NCBI GenBank assembly: GCA_963995525.1
Contig: OZ023212.1
Coordinates: 14,047,389 to 14,111,388 of the forward strand
Length of the DNA stretch: 64,000 nt
Direction of reading: 5' to 3'
From: Escarpia spicata
Lineage: Eukaryota > Annelida > Polychaeta > Sabellida > Siboglinidae
In this document: piece after piece, positions 32,778-45,403 of the stretch
Position numbering within the stretch: the first letter of the stretch is position 1
How the letters are laid out: every line of letters starts with the position of its first letter
The notes under the pieces: generated by a model
Seen by the model: the letters and a program-made list of their open reading frames with translations, nothing else
What the model was told of the DNA's origin: nothing
The model's database searches: none
Translations under genes and position numbers: made by a program

Positions 32778-33245
32778 AAGTCACTGTTGCGAATTACTTC
32801 ATGTTGTATATCCAAGCTCATGACATTATGTCAATATTTGTGTGTTTGTGAGTGGGCGCGCGAATGCGTGCTTGTTTGCACGAGTCTGCGCGTGTCTGCT
32901 CATATTAGTGCGCGTCTCTGCATATCTGTATGTGTCTGTGCGTGCATGCGCGTGCCTGTGCGTATCTGCATGTGCGTGCCTGTGCGTGCCTGTGCGTGCC
33001 TGTGCGTGCCTGTGCGTGCCTGTGCGTGCCTGTGCGTGCCTGTGCGTGCCTGTGCGTGCCTATGCGTGCCTGTGCGTGCCTGTGCGTGCCTGTGCGTGCC
33101 TGTGCGTGCCTGTGCGTGCCTGTGCGTGCCTGTGCGTGGCTGTACGTACCTATGCGTGCCAGCGCGCACCAGCGCGGGCCAGCACGTGCTTGCGGGTGCT
33201 GTCGTGTACCTGCGCGTGCCTGTGTGTGTCTGTGCGTACCTGTGA
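32778..33245. repeat. 10-bp (TGTGCGTGCC)n minisatellite with flank
   Basis: A unique-looking 39-bp lead (aagtcactgttgcgaattac and on) and then GT/CG-rich DNA that becomes a regular 10-bp repeat at about 32965-33150. The same lead and array occur at 53406-53692. The 10-bp period keeps all frames open, hence Cys/Arg/Ala/Val ORFs that are not genes. Confidence 0.95.
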
Positions 33246-35637
33246 CCAACTTATAGCAAACAAAATTCGTAACGAACACATCGATCGGAAAATAAATTTC
33301 ATTTTAATTTCCGATGATGTAAAATGTCACGGATGCTGTAGTTGTCTAAACTTGAATAACAAAGAATAATATCTTGTGAACACGGACAGTCATTCATATA
33401 CACAAACACGTGGTTTATCCCGGTTCAGTTTATTTATAAAACATAACTCAAACTAATTCTATGCGATGCGTCACGGGCAATTAGTATCCCTGGTGGATGG
33501 TGAACAGTACCAATTCCACAAATTGTGTTTGAGTTGACACAAACCCTTTGACAATTACTGTTGACAATGCTAATAGAATGTGTTTCAGATTGGTGTGTGC
33601 ATTTGGTTGTTTTCATGTGTGTTCTATTAACAAAGAAGCAGGCTTCTTGCGCTCCGTGAGTAGAATAGTGTGAGGCATTTGACTTCCATGTACGATTTCA
33701 TGATGGAATTTTGATTCGTGTTCAGCTCCAGCAGTTGCTTAAAGTAACTGCTGGAGCTGATGCAAAACTGGTGCTTAGCAGAAAGGCGACGCTTTCATCT
33801 TTGTGGGATCTAAACTTTGCTTGGACACAATTCGGAACATGCATATTTCTTTTCCATTGACGCATTTTGTTATCAATAAAAGTGTAGGTTTTGAGAACGA
33901 TATGAATAATGAGCTTTTTTTAAATTCAATTTTCGGACACATCCGATATGTTGTTCATTTGACAATTGAAAGAACATTTTCATTGTATGGAAATCTGTAT
34001 CATGTTTTCACATCTCTCACTTCATGACCAACGGTTCTGGTAGTAGATAATGAAACGTCCATGTTATAAAGTATACCACATGTGTTGTCTCTTACGAAAC
34101 AAACAGGCAAAGTAGGGTGAACGAGATTGCCCAATTTTAGAAACCGAAATAGGTTTAGAAGGACTCGAGCTCCGTTTGACAGTCTGACACGACCACTCGC
34201 GCAGCTGTCGCCTGCGTCGCTCCTCCTATCAGAAATCACACCTATTAAAAGTAGGTCTAAACTTGAACAATTGATGTATCATTGTTTATTGTTAGTTAAA
34301 CATGTACTTTATTCTAGTAAATTATCATTTGTTTTTGTACTTTATTCTTTATTCTAGTTCTTATATACCATGATAGATAGCCCTAGTGTCTTTTCAACAA
34401 TAATGTCCTTTTAGGGGGTAAGCAGGTCAGTGTTATGAAGCATTACAAACGGGTGGGGGTCTCAAAATCTAAATTTAGCGTAACATACTATAAGGATGGA
34501 GACAACCACTGTTACACGCACGAACATACACATGTCACATAGGATTAATTATTAACGTAACTAAAATACAGCCACTCCTGATTAGCATGTGAATGTTGAC
34601 ATTATATTCAGGAAATATACGGCTTTTCCGCAACTAAAATTGTCATGCGCTGAACAAATGTCGTATAGCTCTACGCCAAAAAGCGCTCAGTTTTGATGCT
34701 TCTATTAGATGAGTGCAGTATTTGACAGGAGAGATAAAGCCAATTCTCCTGCAAATACACGTCAACGACGTTTCGCACAAGGACTTCTCATGGTTCGATG
34801 CATCAGATCAGCTCGTTGTTTCAATTACCGTGAGCATTCTAATTAAGCATCGCGTAAATGCGTCCAACAACCCTGATATGATCGCTTGCCAACACGGAGT
34901 TATCCAATTTAGCTTCTATTACGTAACAAACCCTGCCGAGCGGGCACTTCTGTCAATGCACGTGGCAATTTGTAAACGCGTGATAGTTGTATGTTGACCG
35001 ACCGGTGTTAAACATTAGCCAGTACTAATGGGGAAGTAGCGCAGTTGCAACCTTTGTGCAAAGCAAAATCGTTCTTCAGGTGAAGCAGTACCACTTAAAC
35101 TGGGATTCGTGCGTATTGTAACATCGCCAGATAGTCGGACAAAACAGACGTCTAGCAGGGTTTGCATTTCGCGGATGGTTGGCGCAGAACCACGCACTGT
35201 GGAGGTTGGTTAATAGATGTGATGATTAGATCAGTACACACGCGAGTTGAAGGACAAAGCAGACACGTAGTTATTCAGACGCAGAGACAGACAGTCAGAC
35301 AGAAACACATGTGCATTCAGACAGCCAGACATATTTATACACACGCACTATATTGTGATGTCTATTGAACATCTTGCCAGTCTCAATACACATATACATA
35401 CGCGTGTTCGATTAATTAGGTTATTATGCAATTATCAAAGTATTAGAAATAAATCTTATTGTATCGTTACTTACCACACAATTATATGTAATAGTTGAAA
35501 TATGTATTAACGAAACGCACCACGGGGGAGTAAACTGGCCATAGCCAACCGTGGCTACTTAAGACGTAATCATTTATAATTAAAAACATGTCCTCATTTC
35601 AACACTCCCCGTTTCCAATTCACCGTCATTATTGTAC
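33246..35637. other. no gene recognised; palindrome at 33722
   Basis: Holds a 39-nt near-perfect palindrome (33722-33760; arms tcagctccagcagtt and complement). Elsewhere short open frames only, none with good splice bounds or known motifs. Confidence 0.45.
33722..33760. repeat. 39-nt near-perfect palindrome
   Basis: A 15-bp perfect stem (tcagctccagcagtt with its complement) extends inward through one G-T wobble and three more pairs to a single-base centre. Confidence 0.9.
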
Positions 35638-35692
35638 TACTACTGTACTGTACTGTACTGTACTGTACTGTACTGTACTGTACTGTACTGTA
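35638..35692. repeat. (ACTGT)n microsatellite
   Basis: About ten uninterrupted copies of the pentamer TACTG/ACTGT. Confidence 0.97.
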
Positions 35693-35814
35693 ATTGAAAT
35701 GTTGCTATGATACGTTTGAAACGGTGCCACTGGATCGTTGTAGCATTTAAAGCACTTGATCAAGCATATAATGTGTACACGAAAACCTATTATCTGTAGT
35801 GTTTATTGTCATGT

Positions 35815-35930
35815 TATTGCGTATGTATGCACGTTTTTATTGCACACATGATAACAATTTCTTCACAGTGTTGATCTCACAGACAATCAATCGGCGCCGA
35901 CATTGCGTGCGCCATCTTGTGATTCACCTT
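35815..35930. repeat. left flank repeat of the 36-38.7 kb LINE
   Basis: About 115 bp (gttattgcgtatg...catgataacaat...caatcggcgccgac...gcgccatcttg) that matches 38743-38865 in the same orientation, with clear divergence. Confidence 0.8.
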
Positions 35931-38700
35931 GGTCTTGGTTGAGTACTGGCCAACACTCCTTAGGAGTCATACGGTCAGGGTTGGGTGCGCTTGCTAGGTT
36001 ATTAGTCGTGTATTAATGCTTGTCTGAATTTCTGTGGCTCTGTAATGTTGACTATTGCATCTGGTAGAGAATTCCAATCTTTTATTGTTCGGGGGAAATA
36101 GGAGAATTTATAACAGTTCTTGCTGGTGTGGATAGTGTTGAATGCTTTGGTATTTAGATGCCGTGATAGGCGTTGTACAGGCTGGAGGAGGTTTTCAACA
36201 GACAAGGTTAGGTGGCCATAAATGGCTTTGTGCAATATGGCGAGGCGTCTGTTTGTTCGTCTGGTTGTTAGTTGTTCTAGGTTTATTTTTGTTAACATTT
36301 GTGACACGCAACCAGTTTCTCGGGATGTATAGTCGGTAAGGCAGAAGCGAGCTGCCCGTCTTTGGACCATTTCTATTTTGTTGATGACGACTTGGGTGTG
36401 GGGGTCCCACACGGATGCTAAATATTCTAGGAGTGGTCGGACAAGGGTTGTGTAGGCAGTTGTTTTAATGTTTTGGGGGTACGAGTAGAGGTTGCGTCTG
36501 ATACATGCTAGGGTACGGTTTGCTGAGGCTGTAATCTGATGGATGTGTTTGTTCCAGGTGAGATATTTGGTGATACATACTCCTAGATAGGGATGACTGT
36601 CGGTTTCCTGTAGTGTTGCGTTTCCTAGAGTATAATTAAAATGTTTTACGTTTCTTGCATGGGTTAGTCTCATCACAAAGCATTTTTTTGGGTTAAAGTG
36701 CATCTGCCAGTCGTGTTCCCATTTTGCTAACTCATTTAGGTCTTTCTGTAGTTCTTGTGAGTCGGACTGATTATTGATTTCTCTATAGAGGACACAGTCA
36801 TCTGCAAAAAGACGGACTGTGGAGCGGATCTTGTCAGGTATATCATTGATGTATATCAGGAAGAGAAGCGGTCCCAATACCGTGCCTTGCGGTACACCTG
36901 ATGTAACATTTGTCCAGGTGGAATGTTCTCCACCGACCACCACTCTCTGTTCACGGCACTTGAGAAAATTAGAGATCCAGGCGTGTGTTTTGTTTTGGAT
37001 GCCATATCTCTTTAATTTATTTAGGAGCCGGTTGTGGGGAACGGTGTCGAATGCTTTTGAGAAGTCCATTATTATCATGTCCACTTGGGATTTATTATTT
37101 AGGGATTTCGCTAGGTCGTGTGTGGTGAGAGTATTAATTGGGTTTCTGTGGAGTGTTTACTGCGGAAGCCATGTTGTCTGTCGGATAAGACTGTGTATTG
37201 ATCAAAATGGTCCATTATGCTAGAGTAGATAATGTGTTCGAGGAGTTTGCAACATATTGAAGTTAGGGAGATGAGACGGTAATTTGACGGAAGGGACCGG
37301 TCTCCCTTCTTGAAGATTGGAGTGATGTTGGCACGTAACCATGAGTGGGGAAGTTCTCCTGTGATAATTGATTTTTGGAAGATTACTCTGAGAGCTGGAG
37401 CTAATTCATTTGCGGCAAGTTGTAAGATTCTGGCTGGCACTTCGTCAGGTCCTGTTGATTTGTTTGTTTTTAAGTCATGAAGTAATTTGGTGACCCCTTT
37501 TGTTGTGATGGTGATGTCAGGCATAGCTGGTATGTTTGAATATGGTTCTTGTGGTAGGTTGGTGATTTCATTTGTAAAGACTGACTTAAATTGGTTATTG
37601 AGGATTTCGGCTTTAAGTCTGTTATCTGATTCTACCCTGTTGTCTTTCATTAAGGTTGGTATTCCGACTGTATCAACTTTAAGGCTTTTTATATATGACC
37701 AGAATCGTTTTGGTGAATCGGAACAAATGGATGATATATATCTTCTGTGAGCATTTCTTGTCTCTCTGTGTGTGGTTTTACGTGCTTTACCAAAAAATTC
37801 ATAGCTGGCTTGATTTCCAAGTAGTCTGTGAGTGTTGAAAGCCCTGTGTTTACGTTTGTGTAGTCGCTTGATTCGTTTATTTATCCAGGGTGTTTGGTTA
37901 TGCTTTGATATTATTTTTGTTGGTATGTGAACGTTCATTATTGAGACAAGTACAGTTTGGAACTCTGTATACATTTAATCAACTATGTTGTTGGATGTAT
38001 CCCTTGATACAAACTCATTGCTCCATTTGAGCAGGTCTTCTTTCAGGGCCTGCATGTTAGCTTTGTGGTACATGTATATTTTGCGTGGTTTTTGCGTGAT
38101 GACCCTTGGCTTACAGCTGTTTATGATTACTGGGATGCCGTCGTGATCGCTTATTCCTGGTACTACTATAGATCTTTCAACAAGGGTGGGGTTAGTTGTG
38201 ACGCACAAGTCCAAAGTGTTGTTTATTCTGGTGGGTTTGCGTACAACTTGTTCAAGTCCAAAGTCATTCGCAATTTTTAGTAGAATCTTGGATAGACCGG
38301 GAGCAGCTCCGCCTGGCTTTGCACTGAGTAGATCCCAATCTATGTCGGGAAGGTTAAAGTCTCCGCCTAGCCATATATGTTCTTTGTTTGAGCGTTTAAT
38401 TTTGTTAATGGATTCTCGTAGTTCATGCATGTATTCGTTTGTGTTACCAAATTGGGGTGATCTGTAGAATGCTCCTATTGTGATATCTTTCGATCCTTGT
38501 ATTTTGATGGTGACCCAGATCATTTCACATTTGCTGTCGAGGTCTGTTCTGTGTGTTCCTATGAGGTCAGTCTTTAGTGCTATTAGGACTCCTCCTTTTG
38601 AGTTATCAAAGTCTCTGTCTTTTTGGATGATTGAATAATTGGAGGGGAACAGCTCACTGCTGACAACACCTATTTTAATAACGTGACTATCCATGAATCT
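35931..38700 (-). mobile_element. LINE of the Jockey/CR1 group, 5'-truncated
   Basis: About 2.7 kb on the minus strand with most of ORF2 and a short 3' UTR. The 5' end falls inside the endonuclease domain. Two lesions: an in-frame TAA at 37975-37977 and a frameshift near 37130. The sequence differs clearly from the CR1 family at 13-17 kb (for example LFADDCVLYREI against KFADDTKVFRRI), so it is a second lineage. Confidence 0.93.
36002..38694 (-). pseudogene. LINE ORF2: endonuclease and reverse transcriptase (two breaks)
   Basis: From 38694 downward: endonuclease part with GGVLIALKTD, IGAFYRSPQ, IWLGGDFNLPDIDW, PTRINNTLDLCVT and PGISDHDGI; stop at 37975; linker and RT part with KSTGPDEVPARIL, ANITPIFKKGDRSLPSNYR, SLTSICCKLLEHIIYSSI and DRQHGFRSKHSTETQL; frameshift near 37130; then IIMDFSKAFDTVPH (motif A), SGVPQGTVLGPLLFLIYIND (motif B), FADDCVLYREI (catalytic DD) and a C-terminus with RRAARFCLTDY and SFFPRTIKDWNSLP-type end. 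The first and second pieces share one frame. Catalytic residues are kept. Confidence 0.92.
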
Positions 38701-38742
38701 GCATCAATCAGAATACATGTAATAGTAATACTATTTCCGTGT

Positions 38743-38865
38743 TATTGCGATTATATACAGGTATGTGTTGCACGCATGATAACAATGTCTTAACATTGTT
38801 GATCTAAAACAAACAATCGATCAATCGGCGCTGGCACTCTGTCCGCCATCTTGGAATTGCTCACT
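38743..38865. repeat. right flank repeat of the 36-38.7 kb LINE
   Basis: Matches 35815-35930 in the same direction (gttattgcga, gcatgataacaat, caatcggcgctgg, ccgccatcttg). Confidence 0.8.
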
Positions 38866-38924
38866 TCCGTCATAGAGCATAGATCAGAAACATATAATAG
38901 ATTAGTAATATTCTTTACGCCGCA

Positions 38925-39400
38925 TATACATAAGTTTGCTGCATCATATCATGTAACGTAACATATGGCCAAAGTTTTAGTATCATTCTAACGAATCAAT
39001 AACTTCACTAGGTGTAGATATGCAAGATTAATTAAAGTTGAAGTTCACACCACAAATCCGCCGGTTTGTGTCTGGCAGGGTTTAAAAGCAGGTAAATGTT
39101 ATATTTTAATTGCAGCTTGACGTGCTCAATATATAGGGATATATCAAACCAGTTATGGGAAAGCTGGCCGGCCCGGGATCCGATATTTCTCTCCCCTGCA
39201 GAGTACTTCCACACGGTGTTGGGTCAGCTGTGAGAGATAGGGCTGTGACACTACTCTCCAGGGTAGTGTTGTTAGGAGCAACCGATGCGAGATCCCGAGC
39301 CGATCATTGGTACAGTTAGCTCTGTATCATAGGCAGCACGACTCCAGTGTCTCCCACTACCTGATTCTCTCTTTTGTCTTGCAAAAATTCACTTAAATGT
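38925..39400. repeat. diverged tandem repeat, copy 1 (TATA-like word inside)
   Basis: Starts near catatcatgtaacgtaacat and ends near ttgtcttgc. Contains tctggcagggtttaaaagca. Pairs with the copy at 39525-39950 about 560-600 bp away. Confidence 0.8.
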
Positions 39401-39524
39401 TACTGGGCCATTTTCAAGACTTGAAAAGTAAATGAATCACATGGAATTAATGTACCACATAGTGGTTCTCTACGTTTTGTTTTTCGAGGAATGGTGCCAA
39501 GCTCCAAAAGCAGCATTATTATAA

Positions 39525-39950
39525 TTCATCTATCATGTGACATAACATATAGCCAAAGTTTTAATGCCATACTTTACTAGATATAAATATGTAAGATTAA
39601 TTAAAGTCGAAATTCACGCCACAATTTAGCCTGTCTGTGTCTGCCAGGGTATAAATGCAGGTAAATTGTCTATACTGGTTGTGACTTGATGTGCGCCAAC
39701 ATTAATAGGATTATATATTATGTGGTATGGATGACCACACCGGTTTGGAACGCCGGGGCTTAGGGACCGATACAATTCTCCTTTGATGTGTCACTACCAA
39801 CCCGTAGTTGGTCAGCTGTGAGGGATCAGGCTGCGACAAATCTTCGAAAGACATCGATGCGTGTCCCGAGTTTATACTTAGTACACTTAGTTCTGTACTA
39901 TAAGCAGTATGGCACCAGTGTCTCCCATTTCCTGATCTCTAGTTTGTCTT
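39525..39950. repeat. diverged tandem repeat, copy 2 (TATA-like word inside)
   Basis: Second copy, with ctgccagggtataaatgcag at the equivalent place and shared words aagattaattaaagt, ttggtcagctgtgag and accagtgtctcccatt. Confidence 0.8.
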
Positions 39951-42140
39951 GCTTGGTGCCAATCATGTTTTGTCTTATTATTATTATGAATGCTACAATT
40001 AGTACACAACAAAACTTTAATATCTCTGAAAGCGGGATTAATATGATTAATGTATGTGATAGTTGTGGACTTGCTACACATAATATAAATTTAAATAAAT
40101 TATAACTAATCTTTTGGCTATTTCGTCTCTATGTTCCTATGTAAATTAAAATTCATGTTTTGATATATCATCTCATAATTATGCAAGTATTCCGCTGACA
40201 TATTGTGACCAGATATGATGCGAAAACATAGTTGTAGCATCCAAATTCTAGAGTGTTAAGTTAAAATCACACAACACAAAAGTAATAGTATAATGCTTGT
40301 GTGAGTATATTCGTTGACGTATACGCTGTCCATTTTAAGGTGTCATTTGACATAGGGAAAACAGAACAACTAAAGATAATGTTGCATATAGATAAATACT
40401 ACAACGTGTGCCAGTGTAACATGTAATGGTCATTACATACGTGGCTGTTACTACTAGGATACAAGTGCACGTCTTTTAATGTCCCATTTTCTTAACAAAA
40501 CAGACACACTACGTGAATGTTGGACAACCATTTTGACTGAGCGTGATTCCACGGAAGAAATGTTCAAACAACAGTTGGCAGCCTAGTCCATAGAAAAGTG
40601 TGTTTATGTATTTATTCGCATTGTTTCTATATATTGTATTATACATTTATGTCAGATGATATAAATGTATTAGTAACAATAGAAAATACATTTTTGACTG
40701 ATTGCTAGGTGTTACAGTCTGTGTTGGAAAATAAATGGGAAAGGCCACGGAAAATGTTCCCATTCCAAATGTTGGTGAATAAATTAAAATGTGTTCTAAT
40801 ACCAGTACTGATAACAAAAACATCAAACATAAAGTAGTATTCTTAAAATCATAGTAATTGTTTGGTACGAGTTTATCTACACAATATATATATGCATATT
40901 GTGGATTCATCAACATTGTGTACATGGAGTCCGTCACTCACTTTCAACAAAAACGGTTGTGACAATCAATATAATAATTTGTCATCATAATGAAATCTTA
41001 CAAGCAGACGAATTCATCATGGCCTAAGAGATAAATGTTCATTAGTTAGTTCGTAATCAAACAGTATGTCTGACATGAGGTGAACGTCCGTGACAATATC
41101 AGCCGATGGTAAAACATCTATGAGTACCTACAATTGTGATACACATGTGCGTTTTTGTAGACGAAAATAGTAGACACTGTGCAACTTATGTATAATTTTG
41201 AATCTACCACACATTAATAATAAAATCATATTTACCACAAGGATTAGAAAAACCCTTTATTTCACAGTTCATATATGTATGCACCATTGAGCTGAACTGA
41301 TCATGTCTGTACGTTATGATGCTAGAAAAACTCGTGCAATGATAATGTACACTCACTAAGTATGAAGGCTTATGTAAATATGCACATGGAAGTGATCACA
41401 ACAGCTTTCGTGACGGACATCATGGCTAATTGTGCACGTGACAGACATAATGCAATGCTTGTATGTACAGTACAACTTAACACAAACACATGGAATCAAT
41501 ATTAAACCACATTGCATGTGAGACACTATGGATACACTAATGTACAAAGGTATTAAAGTCAATTTTTAGTTTAATATGGCTAAGCTGAGGGAAATCTGAA
41601 CATGATGTGCGTCACGAAATTTGCATTAAATCAGGGACAGGATGTCTGAACATCCACAGATATATGCCATTTAAAGATAACCAATTATAATATTGAAAAT
41701 ATATGTGTTTCTGAGGTTACAGTTAGCCTGAAATTATAAGTATATAGTAATATGTCTTAAAATAATGACAATGAGACAAGAGGAATGTGGTGAATTTGAA
41801 ATTGAAATATTTCCGTGGCCTGACCCAAATACTTTGTGTGAGTTGTTTGTCCAGCCATTTTGTTTAATTGTGCAGTTTATTGCAAAGATGTTCCAGTGTC
41901 GTGTGTGGCAGGTTCAAATCTCGCCTGTGTTCAGTATCCAAACACAACAGGTTGTGCACATAGACTGATTCCATTCAGCCGCATTATATAACATCACCGA
42001 ATTGCATGGGTATTTTATTTCCACCTATACTGGAAACTGTAGACGAAATTAGCAACACATTTTAAATAATTATAAAAAGAAAACATTAATATGCTCTTGC
42101 ATAACCCAGTTCACAAGAGATAGTGATACATATATAAGCA
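39951..42140. other. AT-rich DNA, no gene recognised
   Basis: Only short open frames with no recognisable domains or strong splice contexts. No clear repeat shared with the rest of the window. Confidence 0.5.
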
Positions 42141-42149
42141 TTTACTATA

Positions 42150-42660
42150 TGCTGTTCTATTCAACACGGTCTTTCAACAACCTGTGAAAACCTGTACTGT
42201 ATTGAGTAGTGAACCACTCTCATCCACAGGGTGCCACAGCGAGTTCATTATATAGGAACCAGTGGGTCCAATGATACAGTGTATACATTGCCTACACTGC
42301 CTGCTTGGCGTCTCTCACACGCCTGACTGGGAAGAAACTCCGGCCGCTGGGAGTATGATCCAGTGGGTTAGAGATAGAAATCCCCTTGCGCTAAATTACG
42401 ATTGCACGCGTTTGAACCGATAACATATTTTCGAGTAGAGCTAAATATATATAGCTCTATATTTCGTGTTTAGTTGTTTTCTTTATACAACTACCAGGGA
42501 TGTTTCAAGTAGATGCACAATATACTTGAATACAAGTGATATACATACGTGTTTACGATATGCAGTTCTATTCTACACGGTGTTCAACAACCTGTGAAAA
42601 CAAAGCAACTCCGGCCGCTGGGAGCAAGACCTAGTGGGTTAGAGATAGAGATCACTACCC
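42150..42660. repeat. complex direct repeat, two copies
   Basis: The run cacggt...tcaacaacctgtgaaaac and actccggccgctgggag...gtgggttagagatagaaatc occurs at 42165-42385 and again at 42570-42655. It is followed at 42385-42490 by the segment that acts as the uninterrupted version of the interrupted copy at 42957-43566. Confidence 0.8.
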
Positions 42661-42956
42661 CTGTGTGCGGTCTTTTACTTCCACTAGCATAGACACCAGA
42701 TGGAAGGGACCAGCGGCTTTAATGCCTCTTCCGAAAGACACAGGCAATGTGAGATAAACACCGCTCCCGACTGTGAACCAATTTCAGAAGTTCAAAATAA
42801 TGTCAGTGTTGGCCCCACGATAATAGGGAGCTTTGAGCCACTCCTGTAACGTTGTTTGTACTGAACCGACGTTTACTTTGTCGAGTTCTCTAGAAGCAGG
42901 CTTTGATACTTACAACTCCACGGCCATTTGTTTCATTACGGACGACTAACGGCGCA

Positions 42957-43006
42957 CTAAATTACGATTGTACGCATTTGAACCGATAACTTATTTTCGA
43001 GTAGAG

Positions 43007-43053
<47 letters not shown>

Positions 43054-43194
43054 TTTATATGGGACAAGGCTCCTAGGTAATGTAATGGAGTTATGACTAG
43101 GAATCGTGACTAGTTTGCTGTTAAGTATTAAGGCAGGTATGAGTTTGTAAAAGAGCTTTGTATTCAGCCAACAAATTGTTAGCACATTCATATA

Positions 43195-43252
<58 letters not shown>

Positions 43253-43566
43253 TGCAAATTATGTGAATTAGCCTACACAATTCTAATCCATAATTCAACC
43301 TCAACAGCAAAGGTGGGGGGAACCAACCTTACGCAGGTGGCTGAACCCACCCTACATATTATAACCAGACATATTTACGGATTGTAAGCTTAACTGTTGA
43401 AACAAAGGGGAAAGCGTCACAGCGCCCCCAAACCCCTTGTACCTATTAGTGTCATGCTAACAACAAAAATGTACAATGCAATTAACTAACATACAGCAAG
43501 ATATATATACATATATACATATAGCTCTATATTTCGTGTTTAGTTGTTTTCTTTATACAACTACCA
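42957..43566. repeat. repeat copy interrupted by a 0.5-kb insertion
   Basis: Left part (ctaaattacgattgtacgc...gtagagctatata) matches 42391-42448 and right part (tagctctatatttcgtgtttagttgttttc...ctacca) matches 42459-42495. Between them, about 43011-43519, is foreign DNA bordered by (AT)n at both sides and including a second (AT)n at 43200-43247. Confidence 0.8.
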
Positions 43567-43569
43567 TAA

Positions 43570-44213
43570 GTAATGCAATGTTGTTGTCAAGGCAATTGCA
43601 TATTAACAGTAAGGGATATATGTTCTGTCAATACATGAAACAGCTATTGGCAGGCATTACTCGATATAATTTTCGATAACACTCGTTTACTATGTATTAG
43701 TTAAATTTTTCATGTAAACATGTAACGCGCTAATATATTGTAGGAATATAGAAATGACAATAAACAAATGGTCTGTGGGGTACCTTACACTCTCCAGAAC
43801 AACGATGCTGTTATTGTAATCAGTATCAGTACTGTTGGCATCGGCGCGAGGGTTTTACATCAGGGCAGCAGTCTACTTTTCATATATTACAAGCATGTCA
43901 GTCTAGCCCCCTCAGTTGGCAACAAATCAAAGGCATCGGTAATATATACGCTAGCGGGTCGTCACTGAGCACCTATTTTGCCGTCGGGTCAGTAACTTTT
44001 TTGAGTTACTGGTCCGTGTGACTGCCTGCTATTCCGGGGACATTACACAGTTTTACAGCAGTATACATCAGCTTGTCGTCAAAACTGGCCACCAGAAGTC
44101 GCTGTTTACATAAAATAAAATGTTAATCAAAATGCGTTTTTACGCTCAGTATAGCCCAATTCCCTTTGTCGTGGGACGTGACGCTCACGAAACGCGCACG
44201 TTATAGTTACTTT
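43570..44213. other. no gene recognised
   Basis: Mixed sequence without shared repeats or coding motifs that I can identify. Confidence 0.4.
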
Positions 44214-44743
44214 TTATAGTTGAATAAGCTCTTGAAACGAACGTACGATAATTTACTCACTATCCAAATAGACTATGCTATTCGTATTTATTGGAAAACG
44301 CCGCCAATGTCAAAATCTACCTGGTAAAATGTTAGAAAAATACCGTAAACTCTGACAAGCGTCATCGACATTTCCGTGAGACCTGGCTGTAGAGTCCACA
44401 AATGGAACACTTCATATGAGAAGTCGCGAAGACCACATATAACCAGGACCCAGAAGAGTCTGTCTCCATAGGCGCGGGAACAGAAGGGGGCGGTGGGGTA
44501 GCTACTCCCTCTGGAATTTCTCCGGGGGGCAGACATGTGGTTGTGCCCCCTCCCAGTAATAGGCGGCGCGACGGGAAAAAATTGTTCAAAGCATCCCTTC
44601 CGTCTTCGGATGCTATAATTTCAGCCGAGACAGCGGACAGAAGGTGGAAAAGGCAAATTGACAGCAGAGGTGCGACGTAAAAAGAACATTTTCAACAGCA
44701 CTGTCCTCCCCCGTCTTTTTCATTCAGACCTACTGTTTTGCAG
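44214..44743 (-). repeat. inverted copy of the 52.2-kb repeat, includes a hAT MITE part
   Basis: About 500 bp that matches 52177-52655 in opposite orientation, from tatagttgaataagctcttg to cattcagacctactgttttg. From 44467 (CATAGGCGCGGGAAC) it carries one end of the same hAT MITE family seen at 28.8 and 45.4 kb. Confidence 0.88.
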
Positions 44744-45403
44744 GCCGTTTGCGCTATCGCATTATACCATTGCTAAAATGCGGACCAGTAGCTTTGCTGC
44801 ATTTTTCAAGTTGCCGATCGGGTTGACTTGCACCTTTCTGAGATAAACGGCCAACACAGTATGTTGATCATCTACTTGTTTACATTGGAGCAATATGGTG
44901 AGGTGATCATCACTGAATTCTCTCATGCATGAGAAAAGTCCTCTTGGAAAGCAGAAACTATTACAAACAAGTAAATAAATAATTCTAACTAACTATCGAT
45001 TTTTAATATGTGACCAGCATGCACTCGCACGCAACTTCGTTTTCCAACTACATGGCTATCAATTCTTACTGTGAGCTCTACATTGAAATGTGTACATAAT
45101 TTATATATATAAATGTAACGGTGATATATTTTGGGGGTCGGACAAGCATCAATGTTTTTCGAATCCCCTGTAAAACGAATTCCCGATCGAAATGTACGCC
45201 TTACTCACCGTAGAATGATTATTTCACAATATGCCGAGTCATTGCATGATGTGAGTATAGACCTAGTGTCATTCCTTGGAGAGCGGGCGTATTTTTTACC
45301 GGGAATTTATTTGTTCTTTTTGAATCCCTTTTTATGCCTCTGTCCTTCTAAAAAGGTAATGGTAAAGGTAAGTTCTTATATAGCGATGTATTCAGTCCTC
45401 AGG

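Noticed and set aside
32748..33369. Cys/Val/Arg/Ala repeat ORFs on both strands
   Set aside because: 10-bp period keeps every frame open; no gene signals. The same applies at 53317-53751.
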